Part shown: one piece after another, positions 17,598 to 26,233 of the stretch
How positions within the stretch are numbered: position 1 is the first letter of the stretch
Layout of the letters: each line of letters opens with the position of its first letter
Source of the DNA: Pedobacter paludis
Lineage (GTDB): Bacteria; Bacteroidota; Bacteroidia; Sphingobacteriales; Sphingobacteriaceae
NCBI RefSeq assembly: GCF_003173575.1
Contig: NZ_QGNY01000008.1
Coordinates: forward strand, 1-64,000
DNA length: 64,000 nt
Reading direction: 5' to 3'
Program-made: the position numbers and the translations under genes
The notes under the pieces: model-generated
The model's input: the letters and a program-made list of their open reading frames with translations, nothing else
Database searches by the model: none
Told to the model about the DNA's origin: nothing

Positions 17598-17610
17598 ATA
17601 ATTTTTAAAA

Positions 17611-18105
17611 ATGGAGCAAATTTTAAACTGGAGCAAAGGTACTTTCGATAGTAACTATCACGTACTAAAAGATGGCTTGCTTAGGTTTTCTTTAAATTTT
17701 AGCTCGTTAAAAAATTCTGCCATTGCAACTACCCAAAGTGGAATTTTTCTTTTAAAAAGTACGGGAATTGCAAACCCAGAAACTTTATTATTTAACAACA
17801 AGAACGAAGTTTTAGCCAAAATAACTTACGATTTGCTTGGTTTTAAAGCAAAAATCATCTTCAAATCTGGCGAACAGTTTGATTGGAGTTTTCAAAACAG
17901 CTGGTTAAGCAGATGGTCTTTAAATAATCATACCGATAAACAAATTCTCTTTAGCGCTTCAAGCGGAAGGGGAATGATCAACTCAAACGTAGATGATGAT
18001 ATGCTGGTTTTTTGCGGATTATTTATTCGAGAATATTTTGCTAGAATCCTTTTCGGTTTTATTATTGTTGTATTTATTCTATTAACAGGGAAGGGTATTT
18101 TTTAA
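17611..18105 (+). CDS. Unknown small protein with C-terminal hydrophobic tail (paralog 2)
   Basis: A 164-residue tandem paralog of the preceding gene, 13 bp downstream. Shared motifs are ITYD, KSGEQFDW, the SSGRG/NSNVDDD acidic turn and GLFIREYF, followed by a membrane segment (about 145-162). The tail suggests anchoring with the N-terminal domain in the cytoplasm. The pair looks like a local duplication that has diverged considerably. The function is unknown. Confidence 0.7.
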   Translation: MEQILNWSKGTFDSNYHVLKDGLLRFSLNFSSLKNSAIATTQSGIFLLKSTGIANPETLLFNNKNEVLAKITYDLLGFKAKIIFKSGEQFDWSFQNSWLSRWSLNNHTDKQILFSASSGRGMINSNVDDDMLVFCGLFIREYFARILFGFIIVVFILLTGKGIF

Positions 18106-18173
18106 GAATACAACAACAGATGATTTAAATTTCTGTTAAAGCAATAGATCCATCTTGCTAAAAGAACATCATT

Positions 18174-18824
18174 TTAGAACAATAATTTTTCTTTGTTTGG
18201 GGTCTTTCTTTGTTCAAGATAATAATGCCACAGAATCATTGTATAAATTGTACGGTAAGGTTTCTGTTCTGAAACTTTCTCAACAATCTCATCCCTGCTA
18301 ATGTTCTTATCCAGTTTTTTCACCTGCTTTAAAGCATTCACCGCTGCCAAATCTCCAATGGGAAAAACATCAGAATGATGCAGTATAAAAATAAGATAAA
18401 TATCTACCGTCCAATCTCCTATGCCTTTTACTGATTTTAATTGTTGCCGAATTTGATAATCATCCATAGATTCGAGCGATTTTAGAGACAGTTTGCCAGT
18501 AAGCAACTTTTCTGCAAGGTCTCTAACATAAACTGTTTTCTGTCGACTAAAATAACAGTTCCGCAGTTCTTCATCATTAAGTCCCAACAACTTTTCTGGC
18601 GTTATAATTTTTATTTTTTCTTTGAGCTTATTTAATGTTGCAAGTGCAGAGGCAAGCGAAACCTGTTGTTCTAAAATAATGTGAACCAAAGATTCAAAGG
18701 TATTTGGCCTCGACCAAAATGGTGGATATCCGTAGCGATCAAGAATCAATTTCAAATCACCGTCGATTTGGGCTAAACGATTGCAAATTTGATGAAGGCT
18801 TTCTTGATTAAAGGTTTCAAACAT
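18174..18824 (-). CDS. DNA-3-methyladenine glycosylase (HhH-GPD, AlkA-like)
   Basis: A 216-residue base-excision repair enzyme. The helix-hairpin-helix is LKSVKGIGDWTVDIYLI, followed by the catalytic Asp in FPIGDLAAVNALK. The N-terminal FESLVHIILEQQVSLASALA matches the first helical block of the family. It lacks the N-terminal beta domain of E. coli AlkA, so it resembles the compact AlkA-like glycosylases. It starts a few bp after the stop of the TSUP permease gene and is likely cotranscribed with it. Confidence 0.9.
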   Translation of the reverse strand: MFETFNQESLHQICNRLAQIDGDLKLILDRYGYPPFWSRPNTFESLVHIILEQQVSLASALATLNKLKEKIKIITPEKLLGLNDEELRNCYFSRQKTVYVRDLAEKLLTGKLSLKSLESMDDYQIRQQLKSVKGIGDWTVDIYLIFILHHSDVFPIGDLAAVNALKQVKKLDKNISRDEIVEKVSEQKPYRTIYTMILWHYYLEQRKTPNKEKLLF

Positions 18825-18830
18825 ATCAAA

Positions 18831-19592
18831 CTATTTAAGCAAATCGTAGGCAAACCTTAAAATCGTACCGAAAACAACGAGTAGAAAGAATATCCGAACA
18901 AATTTATTTCCTTTTAATAAGGCTAGTTTCGTACCAAAGTAAGCACCACCAATATTAAAAATTGCCATTGGGATGGCATACTGAAAAAGAATATGGCCTG
19001 TAGAACTGAAGTAAATAATGGCAGCTAAATTGGTGGCCATGTTTACAATTTTAGCATGGCCGCTGGCGCCAATAAAATCAAAACCTAAAACTGCAATAAA
19101 AACTAGAATCAAAAAAGAACCTGTTCCTGGCCCAATTAATCCATCGTAGAAACCGATTAATAAGCCAAATATTGCAGCCATCAAAACCTGTTTTTTTACC
19201 GAATGGTTTTTCTCTTGATGAATGCCAAACTGCTTATTGAAATACGTGTAAAGTGCAACCAGAATCAACACAACCAAAATGATTGGTTTAATAACCGAGT
19301 TATCAATCCGGCTTACCAAAAACGCACCCAAAAGTGCGGCAACAAATGCGGTACTGGCGCAAGCAGCTAATACTTTTAAGTTAAATTTTACTTGCTTAGA
19401 ATACCTGAAAGCAGCCAACGTAGTACCTGCAATAGAAGGGATTTTTGTTGTTCCGAGCAATGTAGCTACAGGATAATGAGGTAAAATGAGCAAGGTGGCC
19501 GGAGTTTGCAATAAACCACCGCCACCTACAATAGCATCTATAAATCCAGCGGCAAAAGCAACAAGGCAAAGTAAAACCAGTTCATTAATCAT
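18831..19592 (-). CDS. TSUP-family permease (TauE/SafE-like)
   Basis: A 253-residue membrane protein with about eight transmembrane helices in two related halves. GFIDAIVGGGGLLQTPA in the first half and GFYDGLIGPGTGSFLI in the second are the family's repeated signature. Members move sulfite, sulfonates or other organic anions; this substrate is unknown. It precedes the glycosylase gene with a 6-bp gap. Confidence 0.9.
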   Translation of the reverse strand: MINELVLLCLVAFAAGFIDAIVGGGGLLQTPATLLILPHYPVATLLGTTKIPSIAGTTLAAFRYSKQVKFNLKVLAACASTAFVAALLGAFLVSRIDNSVIKPIILVVLILVALYTYFNKQFGIHQEKNHSVKKQVLMAAIFGLLIGFYDGLIGPGTGSFLILVFIAVLGFDFIGASGHAKIVNMATNLAAIIYFSSTGHILFQYAIPMAIFNIGGAYFGTKLALLKGNKFVRIFFLLVVFGTILRFAYDLLK

Positions 19593-19669
19593 TGATCATG
19601 ATTTTCGGGATTAGAGAATTTTAAGATCATAGTTCTAATCTATTATTAGTTGAACTGAAACCTTCATTA

Positions 19670-19689
19670 CCGTTGGTTTCAACCGACGG
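19670..19689. repeat. CGTTGGTTTCAACCGACG palindrome after argS
   Basis: An imperfect palindrome of the same family as 6946-6963 and 24185-24203, placed 2 bp from the argS stop. It could form a stem at the 3' end of the argS message. Confidence 0.75.
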
Positions 19690-19691
19690 AT

Positions 19692-21464
19692 TTACATCCT
19701 TTCTGGAGAAGTAATTCCCAAAATCAGCATGCCAGTATAAATCACATCTGCAGTTTTTTTACTTAGGTTTAAACGAAACTGTTTTTCATCGCCAGCTTCA
19801 GTCTTAACAATCGGCGGAACTTCATGATAAAATTTGTTAAATAGTTTAGCCAATTCGTATAAATAATTTGCCAAACTCGCCGGACTATAAGCTTTCGCTG
19901 CAGTGGCAATTTCTGATGGATATTTAGCCAAAAGAAGAATCATCTCCAACTCAACCTCAGAAATACCGACGAAATCTGCACCTGTCGAAGCAAATTGGTA
20001 ATCGGCTTTACTCAACAAAGATTTGATCCTTGCATGTGTATATTGGATAAAAGGACCAGTGTTGCCTTGAAAATCTATACTCTCAGCAGGATTAAATAAT
20101 AAACGTTTTTTAGGCTCTACTTTTAGTAAGAAATACTTTAAGGCACCTAAACCAATATTTTTATAAAGCTCTTCCTTTTCTTCGGTGGTAAAATCATTTA
20201 TCTTACCAAGCTCTTCCGTTTTATCTTTTGCTGTGGTAATCATGCTTTCGATTAATTCATCAGCATCAACAACAGTTCCTTCACGGCTTTTCATCTTCCC
20301 GTTTGGCAAATCAACCATTCCGTACGATAAATGATATAAACCCTTTGCCCAGCTCTTACCTAATTTCTCCAGAATCAAAAACAGCACCTTGAAATGATAA
20401 TCCTGTTCGTTGCCAACCACATAAATCGACTCATCCATATTGAAATCATCGTGTTTCATTTCAGCGGTTCCCAAATCCTGGGTAATGTAAACCGAAGTTC
20501 CATCAGCACGCAAAACCAGTTTTTGGTCTAAACCATCGGCCGTTAAATCGATCCATACAGAACCATCTTCCTTTTTAAAGAAAACGCCTTTTGCCAAACC
20601 TTCATCAACCGTATCTTTACCCAATAAATAGGTATTACTCTCATAATAGAACTTGTCGAAATCTACCCCTAAGTTTTTGTAAGTAACATTAAAACCTGCG
20701 TAAACCCATTCGTTCATGGTTCTCCAAAGCGTAACAACCACTTCATCGCCCTGCTCCCACTTCAAAAGCATTTGCTGTGCTTCCTTAATCAACGGTGCAT
20801 TTTTCTTCGCTTCTTCTTCAGTTTGTCCTTCGGCTTTTAATGCTTCAATTTCTTTTTTATATTCCTTATCAAAAATTACATAGTATTTTCCAACCAAGTG
20901 GTCGCCCTTTAAGCCCGAGCTTTCTGGTGTTTCGCCATTTCCCCATTTTTGCCAGGCAAGCATCGATTTACAGATGTGAATGCCACGATCATTAACCAAG
21001 TTTACCTTAACCACATCGTAACCGTAAGCCTTAAGCAGTTCGGAAACCGAATAACCCAATAAATTATTACGAACATGGCCCAGGTGAAGTGGTTTATTGG
21101 TATTTGGCGAAGAATATTCTACCATTACCTTTTTACCATTGGATGGATAAACACCAAAATCAGAAGCTAAAATTTCTTCATTAAACTGATTTAAGAAATA
21201 ACTTTCAGCAATGCTCAAGTTCAAAAAGCCCTTTACAACATTAAATTTAGTTACATTTTCTACGTTAGCCACCAAATACTCTCCAATTTCATTAGCGGTT
21301 TGTTCAGGCGATTTCTTAGATATTTTGGTAATCGGAAAAACAACAATCGTTGCCTGACCTTCAAATTCTTTACGGGTATCTTGTATGTTGATTACACTTT
21401 CGGCAACCTCCTCTTTATAAAGTTCGAGAATGGCTTTCTGTGTTTCGGCAATAATAAAATTCAT
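19692..21464 (-). CDS. argS: Arginine--tRNA ligase
   Basis: A 590-residue class I aminoacyl-tRNA synthetase. The N-terminal Add-1 domain is followed by SSPNTNKPLHLGHVRNN (HIGH motif), the NDRGIHICKSM segment, GMVDLPNGKMKSREG (KMSKS-like) and the DALR anticodon-binding domain with QYTHARIKSLL. The C-terminal SPERM end is typical. It is divergent from the arginine deiminase gene. A -7-type box (TATATTTG, minus strand, 21612-21605) lies in the shared upstream region. Confidence 0.97.
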   Translation of the reverse strand: MNFIIAETQKAILELYKEEVAESVINIQDTRKEFEGQATIVVFPITKISKKSPEQTANEIGEYLVANVENVTKFNVVKGFLNLSIAESYFLNQFNEEILASDFGVYPSNGKKVMVEYSSPNTNKPLHLGHVRNNLLGYSVSELLKAYGYDVVKVNLVNDRGIHICKSMLAWQKWGNGETPESSGLKGDHLVGKYYVIFDKEYKKEIEALKAEGQTEEEAKKNAPLIKEAQQMLLKWEQGDEVVVTLWRTMNEWVYAGFNVTYKNLGVDFDKFYYESNTYLLGKDTVDEGLAKGVFFKKEDGSVWIDLTADGLDQKLVLRADGTSVYITQDLGTAEMKHDDFNMDESIYVVGNEQDYHFKVLFLILEKLGKSWAKGLYHLSYGMVDLPNGKMKSREGTVVDADELIESMITTAKDKTEELGKINDFTTEEKEELYKNIGLGALKYFLLKVEPKKRLLFNPAESIDFQGNTGPFIQYTHARIKSLLSKADYQFASTGADFVGISEVELEMILLLAKYPSEIATAAKAYSPASLANYLYELAKLFNKFYHEVPPIVKTEAGDEKQFRLNLSKKTADVIYTGMLILGITSPERM

Positions 21465-21604
21465 GCGGTAAAATTAATGAAAAAAGTCGGAAAGTAGTTC
21501 GATAGTTGGAAGACCAATGTCCGAAGTTTGGTTACAGATCGAAATGGTTTTAAAGATCAGGGCTAAGGCGTAGTGGCTTAAATGTGTGTAAATAATTTAT
21601 TGAG

Positions 21605-21612
21605 CAAATATA
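21605..21612 (-). promoter_or_regulatory. Predicted -7 box for argS
   Basis: TATATTTG on the minus strand matches TAnnTTTG exactly. No convincing TTG lies 19-20 bp upstream, so only the -7 element is supported. Confidence 0.4.
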
Positions 21613-21642
21613 GTTTCAGTCTTTATCCTCGATACTTACTAC

Positions 21643-21672
21643 TTGATACTATTCTAAAATTAAATAGCTTTG
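21643..21672 (+). promoter_or_regulatory. Predicted promoter of the arginine deiminase gene
   Basis: TTG (21643-21645), 19 bp, then TAGCTTTG (21665-21672): an exact match to the Bacteroidota promoter pattern. It is 15 bp before the start codon, so the mRNA would have a very short 5' leader. Confidence 0.7.
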
Positions 21673-21687
21673 TACAACTAAATATTC

Positions 21688-23133
21688 ATGAGCGAAGAAA
21701 ATCAAAATTTTAAGGTGAACGTAAAAACCGAGATCGGTAGGTTGCGTAAATTGTTAATTCATAGTCCGGATAGTGGTTTGGGCAAAGTTGTTCCGTCCAA
21801 GGCACAAGATTGGCTTTTTGAAGATATTGTTCATTTAGATACCATCCGTAAAGGTGAATACGATTATTACATTAAACTTTTGATGTACTTTCTCGACCCC
21901 GAAAAAATCCAAGGAAAGCTCTCTAAAATAGATTCGGAAGAAGATAATCGTAATTTTTACAAACCCAATCATCCCGATTTTCATAATTCAAACTCGGTCA
22001 TAGAGATTCAGAACTTATTAAGCGAAATGCTTGAAAACGAATCTATCCGTAAGAAATTGGTAGCTGCAGTTTGTGCTATAGAAGGTTGTACTTATAAAGT
22101 TCAGTTAGAATTAACCAATACCGACCCGAAACAATTGGCGGAGATTTTCATTTCTGGAACACTGGCCAACGACACGATGATTTTTGCACCGATTCCGAAT
22201 TTAATTTTCACTCGGGATGTGGGTACAACCATCAATAACCACATTTTACTAAATAAGCCGGCCAAAAAAGCCCGCGTACGCGAAACACTCTTAATGCGCT
22301 ATATTTTCTTCAACCACCCATTATTTGAAAATTATCGCAATAACATTTTAGAAATTCCTGATGTTACGATGCACTTTTTGCGCCCTGGCGATGAACCTGC
22401 ATTTAGCACCACTTTAGAGGGTGGCGACGTGATGATGGTAAGCCCGAACCATGTGTTAATTGGCTGTAGTGAACGTACATCAGAACATGGCGCAAACGAG
22501 GCCATAAAATTATTGTTTGATAACGATGTTGTAGAAAAGGTTACGGTGGTAAAAATTCCAAGTAAACGCGACTACATGCACTTGGATACGGTTTTTACGC
22601 AAGTTAAGCGCAATACCTGGGTTATTTTGAATTCAATAGCGCATTCTCCAAAATATAACCCTTACGAACCAATTAATTTTTTAAAAGAACCCGAAAAATT
22701 AGAAGCTACTACAGCAATTCAATTTACAAAGGCCAATCCGCAGGAGCCTAAACATTTTGAACATGTTGAAGCTTTGTTGAATGATATTAGTCAGAACGAT
22801 TTAAAAAGCACCGAACCAACAAAAATTATTTATAGCGGAAACAACACTTTTCCTTACGATTCGAGAGAGCAATGGACAGATTCTTGTAACCTGCTTGCAA
22901 TTAAGGAAGGTGTGGTTTTAGGTTACGACAGAAACGATAAAACTGTTGATGCCTTTAGAGATGCTGGTTTTGATATTATTGATGTAAAAGATTTAATTCA
23001 GGATTTAGAAAGTGGCAAAGCCAATGCTGAAACCATTACCGACACCTTGATTTTAATGCCTTCGGCTGAATTATCTCGTGCCCGCGGTGGTTTCCACTGT
23101 ATGAGTTTACCCATATTGAGAGACGATCTGTAG
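21688..23133 (+). CDS. Arginine deiminase-family protein
   Basis: A 481-residue guanidine-group modifying enzyme. The arginine deiminase active-site set is complete: FTRD, EGGDV with the catalytic Glu, MHLDTVFT with His and Asp, and the Cys nucleophile in RGGFHCMSLP near the C-terminus. It is longer than the usual 400-420 residues; the extra length is mainly around residues 60-120 and 340-380. The expected reaction is arginine to citrulline plus ammonia. Downstream genes are a CtlX-type hydrolase and arginine decarboxylase, so the context is arginine catabolism. No ornithine carbamoyltransferase or carbamate kinase is nearby. Confidence 0.85.
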   Translation: MSEENQNFKVNVKTEIGRLRKLLIHSPDSGLGKVVPSKAQDWLFEDIVHLDTIRKGEYDYYIKLLMYFLDPEKIQGKLSKIDSEEDNRNFYKPNHPDFHNSNSVIEIQNLLSEMLENESIRKKLVAAVCAIEGCTYKVQLELTNTDPKQLAEIFISGTLANDTMIFAPIPNLIFTRDVGTTINNHILLNKPAKKARVRETLLMRYIFFNHPLFENYRNNILEIPDVTMHFLRPGDEPAFSTTLEGGDVMMVSPNHVLIGCSERTSEHGANEAIKLLFDNDVVEKVTVVKIPSKRDYMHLDTVFTQVKRNTWVILNSIAHSPKYNPYEPINFLKEPEKLEATTAIQFTKANPQEPKHFEHVEALLNDISQNDLKSTEPTKIIYSGNNTFPYDSREQWTDSCNLLAIKEGVVLGYDRNDKTVDAFRDAGFDIIDVKDLIQDLESGKANAETITDTLILMPSAELSRARGGFHCMSLPILRDDL

Positions 23134-23139
23134 GAGGTT

Positions 23140-23167
23140 CATTAGTCATTGGTCCATTAGTCATTGG
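23140..23167. repeat. Tandem CATTAGTCATTGG repeat
   Basis: Two perfect 13-bp copies separated by TC lie just after the deiminase stop. The units resemble those of the minisatellite at 4650-4832. Confidence 0.7.
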
Positions 23168-23238
23168 GTATGACGCATAAACTTTGAGCCAATGAACGAG
23201 TAACCTAATAAATTATTGACCATTGAACTATTAAACGA

Positions 23239-24153
23239 ATGAGCCAAACAACCAACCACATCCTTATGATCCGCCCTGTTGATTTTAAATTCAACGAGCA
23301 AACGGCTGGAAACAATAAATTTCAGGTTGCATCCACCGAAACCAATGTGCAAAGCCTGGCTTTAAACGAGTTTGATGGTTTTGTTGATTTATTAAGAAAA
23401 AACGATGTTGATGTAACGGTTGTTGATGATATTTTGCAACCGGAAACACCCGATTCTATTTTTCCGAATAACTGGGTTTCCTTTCATGATGATGGTTCTG
23501 TTTTTTTGTACCCTATGTTTTCTGAAAACCGTAGGTTAGAACGCAGAAATGAAATATTAGAGGGATTAAAAGATAAATTTAAGGTAAACCACATTAGTGA
23601 TATTAGTTTCTACGAACAGCAACATGCTTTTTTAGAAGGTACCGGAAGTATGGTTTTGGATAGGGTTAACAAAATTGCCTATGCTTGCTTAAGTGTTCGT
23701 ACGGATGAAGAAGTATTGAATAATTTCTGCATGCTTACAGGTTATCACCCTATTGCGTTTCAGGCGATAGATGTATCCCGATTTCCTATTTACCATACAA
23801 ATGTGATGATGTGCATTGGCGATAACTTCGCGGTTATTTGTATGGAGTCCATTCCAAATCCTGATGAAAAGGGAAAGGTTGCCTTAAGTTTGATAAATAG
23901 CGGAAAAGAAATAATCGAGATTTCGCTTGACCAAATGAACCGTTTTGCAGGCAACATGTTGCAGGTAGAAAATAATAAGGGAGAGCATTTACTTGTAATG
24001 TCTGAACAAGCTTACCTATCATTAAATGCGGAGCAAATAGCAAAGCTGGAAAAATATAGCATCATCATCTATGCCCCGATTTACACCATAGAAAAAAACG
24101 GTGGCGGTAGCGCAAGGTGCATGCTTGCTGAAATTCATTTGCCTTTGAAATAG
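23239..24153 (+). CDS. ctlX: CtlX-type citrulline hydrolase (amidinotransferase superfamily)
   Basis: A 304-residue pentein-fold protein. MRPVDFKFNEQTAGNN, FPNNWVSFHDDG, the EGTGSMVLD segment with an active-site acid, a His in YHTNVMM, and the C-terminal nucleophile in GGGSARCMLAEIH fit the CtlX/DDAH-like group. CtlX enzymes hydrolyse citrulline to ornithine, ammonia and CO2. It sits about 105 bp after the deiminase gene on the same strand, so the deiminase product may be its substrate. The exact substrate should be treated as inferred. Confidence 0.75.
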   Translation: MSQTTNHILMIRPVDFKFNEQTAGNNKFQVASTETNVQSLALNEFDGFVDLLRKNDVDVTVVDDILQPETPDSIFPNNWVSFHDDGSVFLYPMFSENRRLERRNEILEGLKDKFKVNHISDISFYEQQHAFLEGTGSMVLDRVNKIAYACLSVRTDEEVLNNFCMLTGYHPIAFQAIDVSRFPIYHTNVMMCIGDNFAVICMESIPNPDEKGKVALSLINSGKEIIEISLDQMNRFAGNMLQVENNKGEHLLVMSEQAYLSLNAEQIAKLEKYSIIIYAPIYTIEKNGGGSARCMLAEIHLPLK

Positions 24154-24184
24154 CGTAGCTATTATCGCACATTCCATTTCTTTG

Positions 24185-24203
24185 CCGTCGGTTTCAACCG
24201 ACG
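24185..24203. repeat. CCGTCGGTTTCAACCGACG palindrome after ctlX
   Basis: A perfect 8-bp-arm palindrome (CGTCGGTT-TC-AACCGACG), the best-conserved copy of the family also seen at 6946-6963 and 19670-19689. It lies about 30 bp after the ctlX stop. Confidence 0.8.
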
Positions 24204-24260
24204 TTTATTAAAGTGGTTTGCTATTAAAACTTAAATAGTAGCACAAACCCGAATTTTTAT

Positions 24261-24321
24261 AAACCTGATTGGAGCGGCATCCCCCGATTTTTCTTCGGGG
24301 ATACAGCGGAAAGCAGGACTG
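24261..24321. repeat. Dispersed repeat with ATCCCCCGAT hairpin, copy 1
   Basis: It shares AAACCTG, TTG-AGCGG, ATCCCCCGATTTTT, TCGGGGAT, AGCGGAAA and CAGG blocks in the same order with 49757-49820. The core folds into a hairpin of ATCCCCCGA against TCGGGGAT. The surrounding gap 24154-24509 has no gene; a second inverted repeat, AAGCAGG...CCTGCTT (24311-24353), follows. Confidence 0.8.
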
Positions 24322-24509
24322 AAATTTACCAAATGTACAGAACCCTGCTTTTCAAGTAAAAATCTTACTTATACCTATCTTTCCTTCTCAAAACTATTCC
24401 ACTAAAAAATTTGTCTTAAGTGCAACCGTTGCTCTACAGTAAAAATATTCTCAATACCGATTAATTCTCGATTTAAAATTACATTTTTGCAAAAATTATT
24501 TAAAAGTAA

Positions 24510-25898
24510 ATGCAGAGTTACTCAGAATTTCTTGATCTAAGTGTTGGCTTTCCGCAGGAAGGTTTCGATGTTATAGATGATGAATTATATTTTCAGGATT
24601 TAAACCTGATGGAAATGATTGAAACCTACGGTACTCCCCTACGTTTCACATACTTACCAATGGTGAGCAAGAAGATTCAACAAGCGAAGATTCTTTTCCA
24701 AACTGCCATTTTAAAAAACAATTATCGTGGCGATTATAAGTATTGCTATTGCACAAAAAGCTCGCACTTTAAACATATTGTAGAAGAAGCGCTTAAAAAT
24801 AATATCCATTTAGAAACATCATCGGCTTTTGATATGCCAATGGTTGATGCTCTAGAGAAAAAAGGCCATTTAACCAAGGATACAACCATTATTTGCAACG
24901 GTTTTAAAACCTATCAGTACAAGCAGTATATTATTGATATGTTGCATGATGGCTATAAAAACATTATTCCGATACTGGATAACAAAGAAGAGTTTAACCT
25001 TTTTGATGATGAGGTGGATATTGATACGCCTTGTAATTTAGGAATAAGAATTGCTGCAGAGGAACAACCGGATTCTCAATTCTATACTTCGCGTTTGGGT
25101 GTGCGTATGGAAGATATTATTGATTTTTACAACAATAAAATCGTTCACAATCCGAATTTTCGTGTCAAGTTATTGCACTTTTTCATTAATTCTGGCATTA
25201 CCGATTCGCCATATTATTGGAATGAGTTAGAGAAATATGTAACGCTTTATTGCAAGTTTAAAAAAATTAATCCAGATTTAGATACCCTTGATATTGGTGG
25301 TGGTATGCCATTTAAAGATTCATTGGTTTTTGATTTCGATTACGAATACATGGTTAACGAAATTGTAAAAAGGATTAAAGAAATTTGTGCCATCCACGAT
25401 GTGATGGAACCCGATATTATTACCGAATTTGGTAAATACACGGTTGCTGAAGCATCAGGAATTTTATATAAAGTTTTAGGTCGTAAACAACAAAACGACC
25501 GCGAGCGTTGGTTAATGCTGGATGGTTCTTTTATTACAAACTTACCAGATGTTTGGGCGCTCAATCAAAAATACATTTTGTTACCAATTAATAATTGGGA
25601 TGCTGAATATGAGCGTGTGAACCTTGGTGGAATTACCTGCGATGGTCAGGATTATTACAACCAGGAGGCGCATATGAACAGTGTATTTATGCCGAAAACG
25701 CGTAAGGTACAATATCTAGGTTTCTTTCATACAGGTGCTTATCAAGAGGTTTTAAGTGGTTATGGTGGCATTCATCATTGTTTATTGCCAAGTCCGAAAC
25801 ATGTTTTAATTCGAAGAAACCGGGATGAAAGTTTCAATTTTGAAGTTTTTGGAGAAGAACAGAATAGTAAGCAGGTTTTGAAGATTTTGGGTTATTAA
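24510..25898 (+). CDS. Arginine decarboxylase (PLP-dependent, alanine-racemase fold)
   Basis: A 462-residue type III PLP decarboxylase. The N-terminal YGTPLRFTYLP leads to the PLP lysine in YKYCYCTKSSHFKHIVEEA. GGGMPFKDS is the phosphate-binding glycine loop, and ITEFGKYTVAEASGI and the C-terminal GGIHHCLLPSPKHVLI match the Bacteroidota arginine/diaminopimelate-type enzymes. It would make agmatine for polyamine synthesis. That it uses arginine rests on family resemblance and on the neighbouring arginine genes. Its TAA stop forms the first bases of a CCCCTAAA repeat, and a terminator follows. Confidence 0.8.
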   Translation: MQSYSEFLDLSVGFPQEGFDVIDDELYFQDLNLMEMIETYGTPLRFTYLPMVSKKIQQAKILFQTAILKNNYRGDYKYCYCTKSSHFKHIVEEALKNNIHLETSSAFDMPMVDALEKKGHLTKDTTIICNGFKTYQYKQYIIDMLHDGYKNIIPILDNKEEFNLFDDEVDIDTPCNLGIRIAAEEQPDSQFYTSRLGVRMEDIIDFYNNKIVHNPNFRVKLLHFFINSGITDSPYYWNELEKYVTLYCKFKKINPDLDTLDIGGGMPFKDSLVFDFDYEYMVNEIVKRIKEICAIHDVMEPDIITEFGKYTVAEASGILYKVLGRKQQNDRERWLMLDGSFITNLPDVWALNQKYILLPINNWDAEYERVNLGGITCDGQDYYNQEAHMNSVFMPKTRKVQYLGFFHTGAYQEVLSGYGGIHHCLLPSPKHVLIRRNRDESFNFEVFGEEQNSKQVLKILGY

Positions 25899-25929
25899 CC
25901 CCTAAATCCCCCAAAGGGGACTTCAAGGT
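25896..25929. repeat. CCCCTAAATCCCC-type repeat fused to the decarboxylase stop codon
   Basis: TAACCCCTAAATCCCC followed by CAAAGGGGACTT begins exactly at the stop codon, in the same phase as the copy at the trpB stop (5749-5721, minus strand). It can fold through CCCC/GGGG pairing. Confidence 0.8.
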
Positions 25930-25939
25930 TTAAACATAT

Positions 25940-25972
25940 AGCGCTGAGTATTTTCACTTAGCGCTTTTTTTA
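25940..25972 (+). terminator. Intrinsic terminator after the arginine decarboxylase gene
   Basis: AGCGCT-GAGT pairs with ACTT-AGCGCT and is followed by T7. It lies about 40 bp after the stop. Confidence 0.85.
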
Positions 25973-25996
25973 TATTATAATTTGTATATTTAATAT

Positions 25997-26233
25997 ATGA
26001 AAAGTCAGGAAAGTAAATTACTAGAAAGAATTACATTCATCCCTGGACTAATGGGTGGCAAGCCCACAATTAGAGGCAATCGATTTACCGTAATTGATAT
26101 TCTCGAAATGTTATCGTCAGGAATGACAAATAAAGAAATTTTAGAGGAACATCCCATCCTCGAAGCTGATGATATAAAGGCCGCATTGGTCTTTAGTACA
26201 AAACAACTCAGGGATGAATACATTTACGAATGA
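25997..26233 (+). CDS. DUF433-family antitoxin-like protein
   Basis: A 78-residue protein with the DUF433 layout: GLMGGKPTIRGNRFTVIDILEMLSSGMT, then EILEEHPILEADDIKAAL. The family forms a small winged or helix-turn-helix domain and is usually paired with PIN-like DUF5615 proteins. Its 3' end overlaps the next gene by about 20 bp, supporting a toxin-antitoxin pair. Confidence 0.85.
   Translation: MKSQESKLLERITFIPGLMGGKPTIRGNRFTVIDILEMLSSGMTNKEILEEHPILEADDIKAALVFSTKQLRDEYIYE

Noticed and set aside
23140..23238. Possible CRISPR-like short repeats after the deiminase gene
   Set aside because: Only two 13-bp units separated by 2 bp; no spacers and no cas genes.
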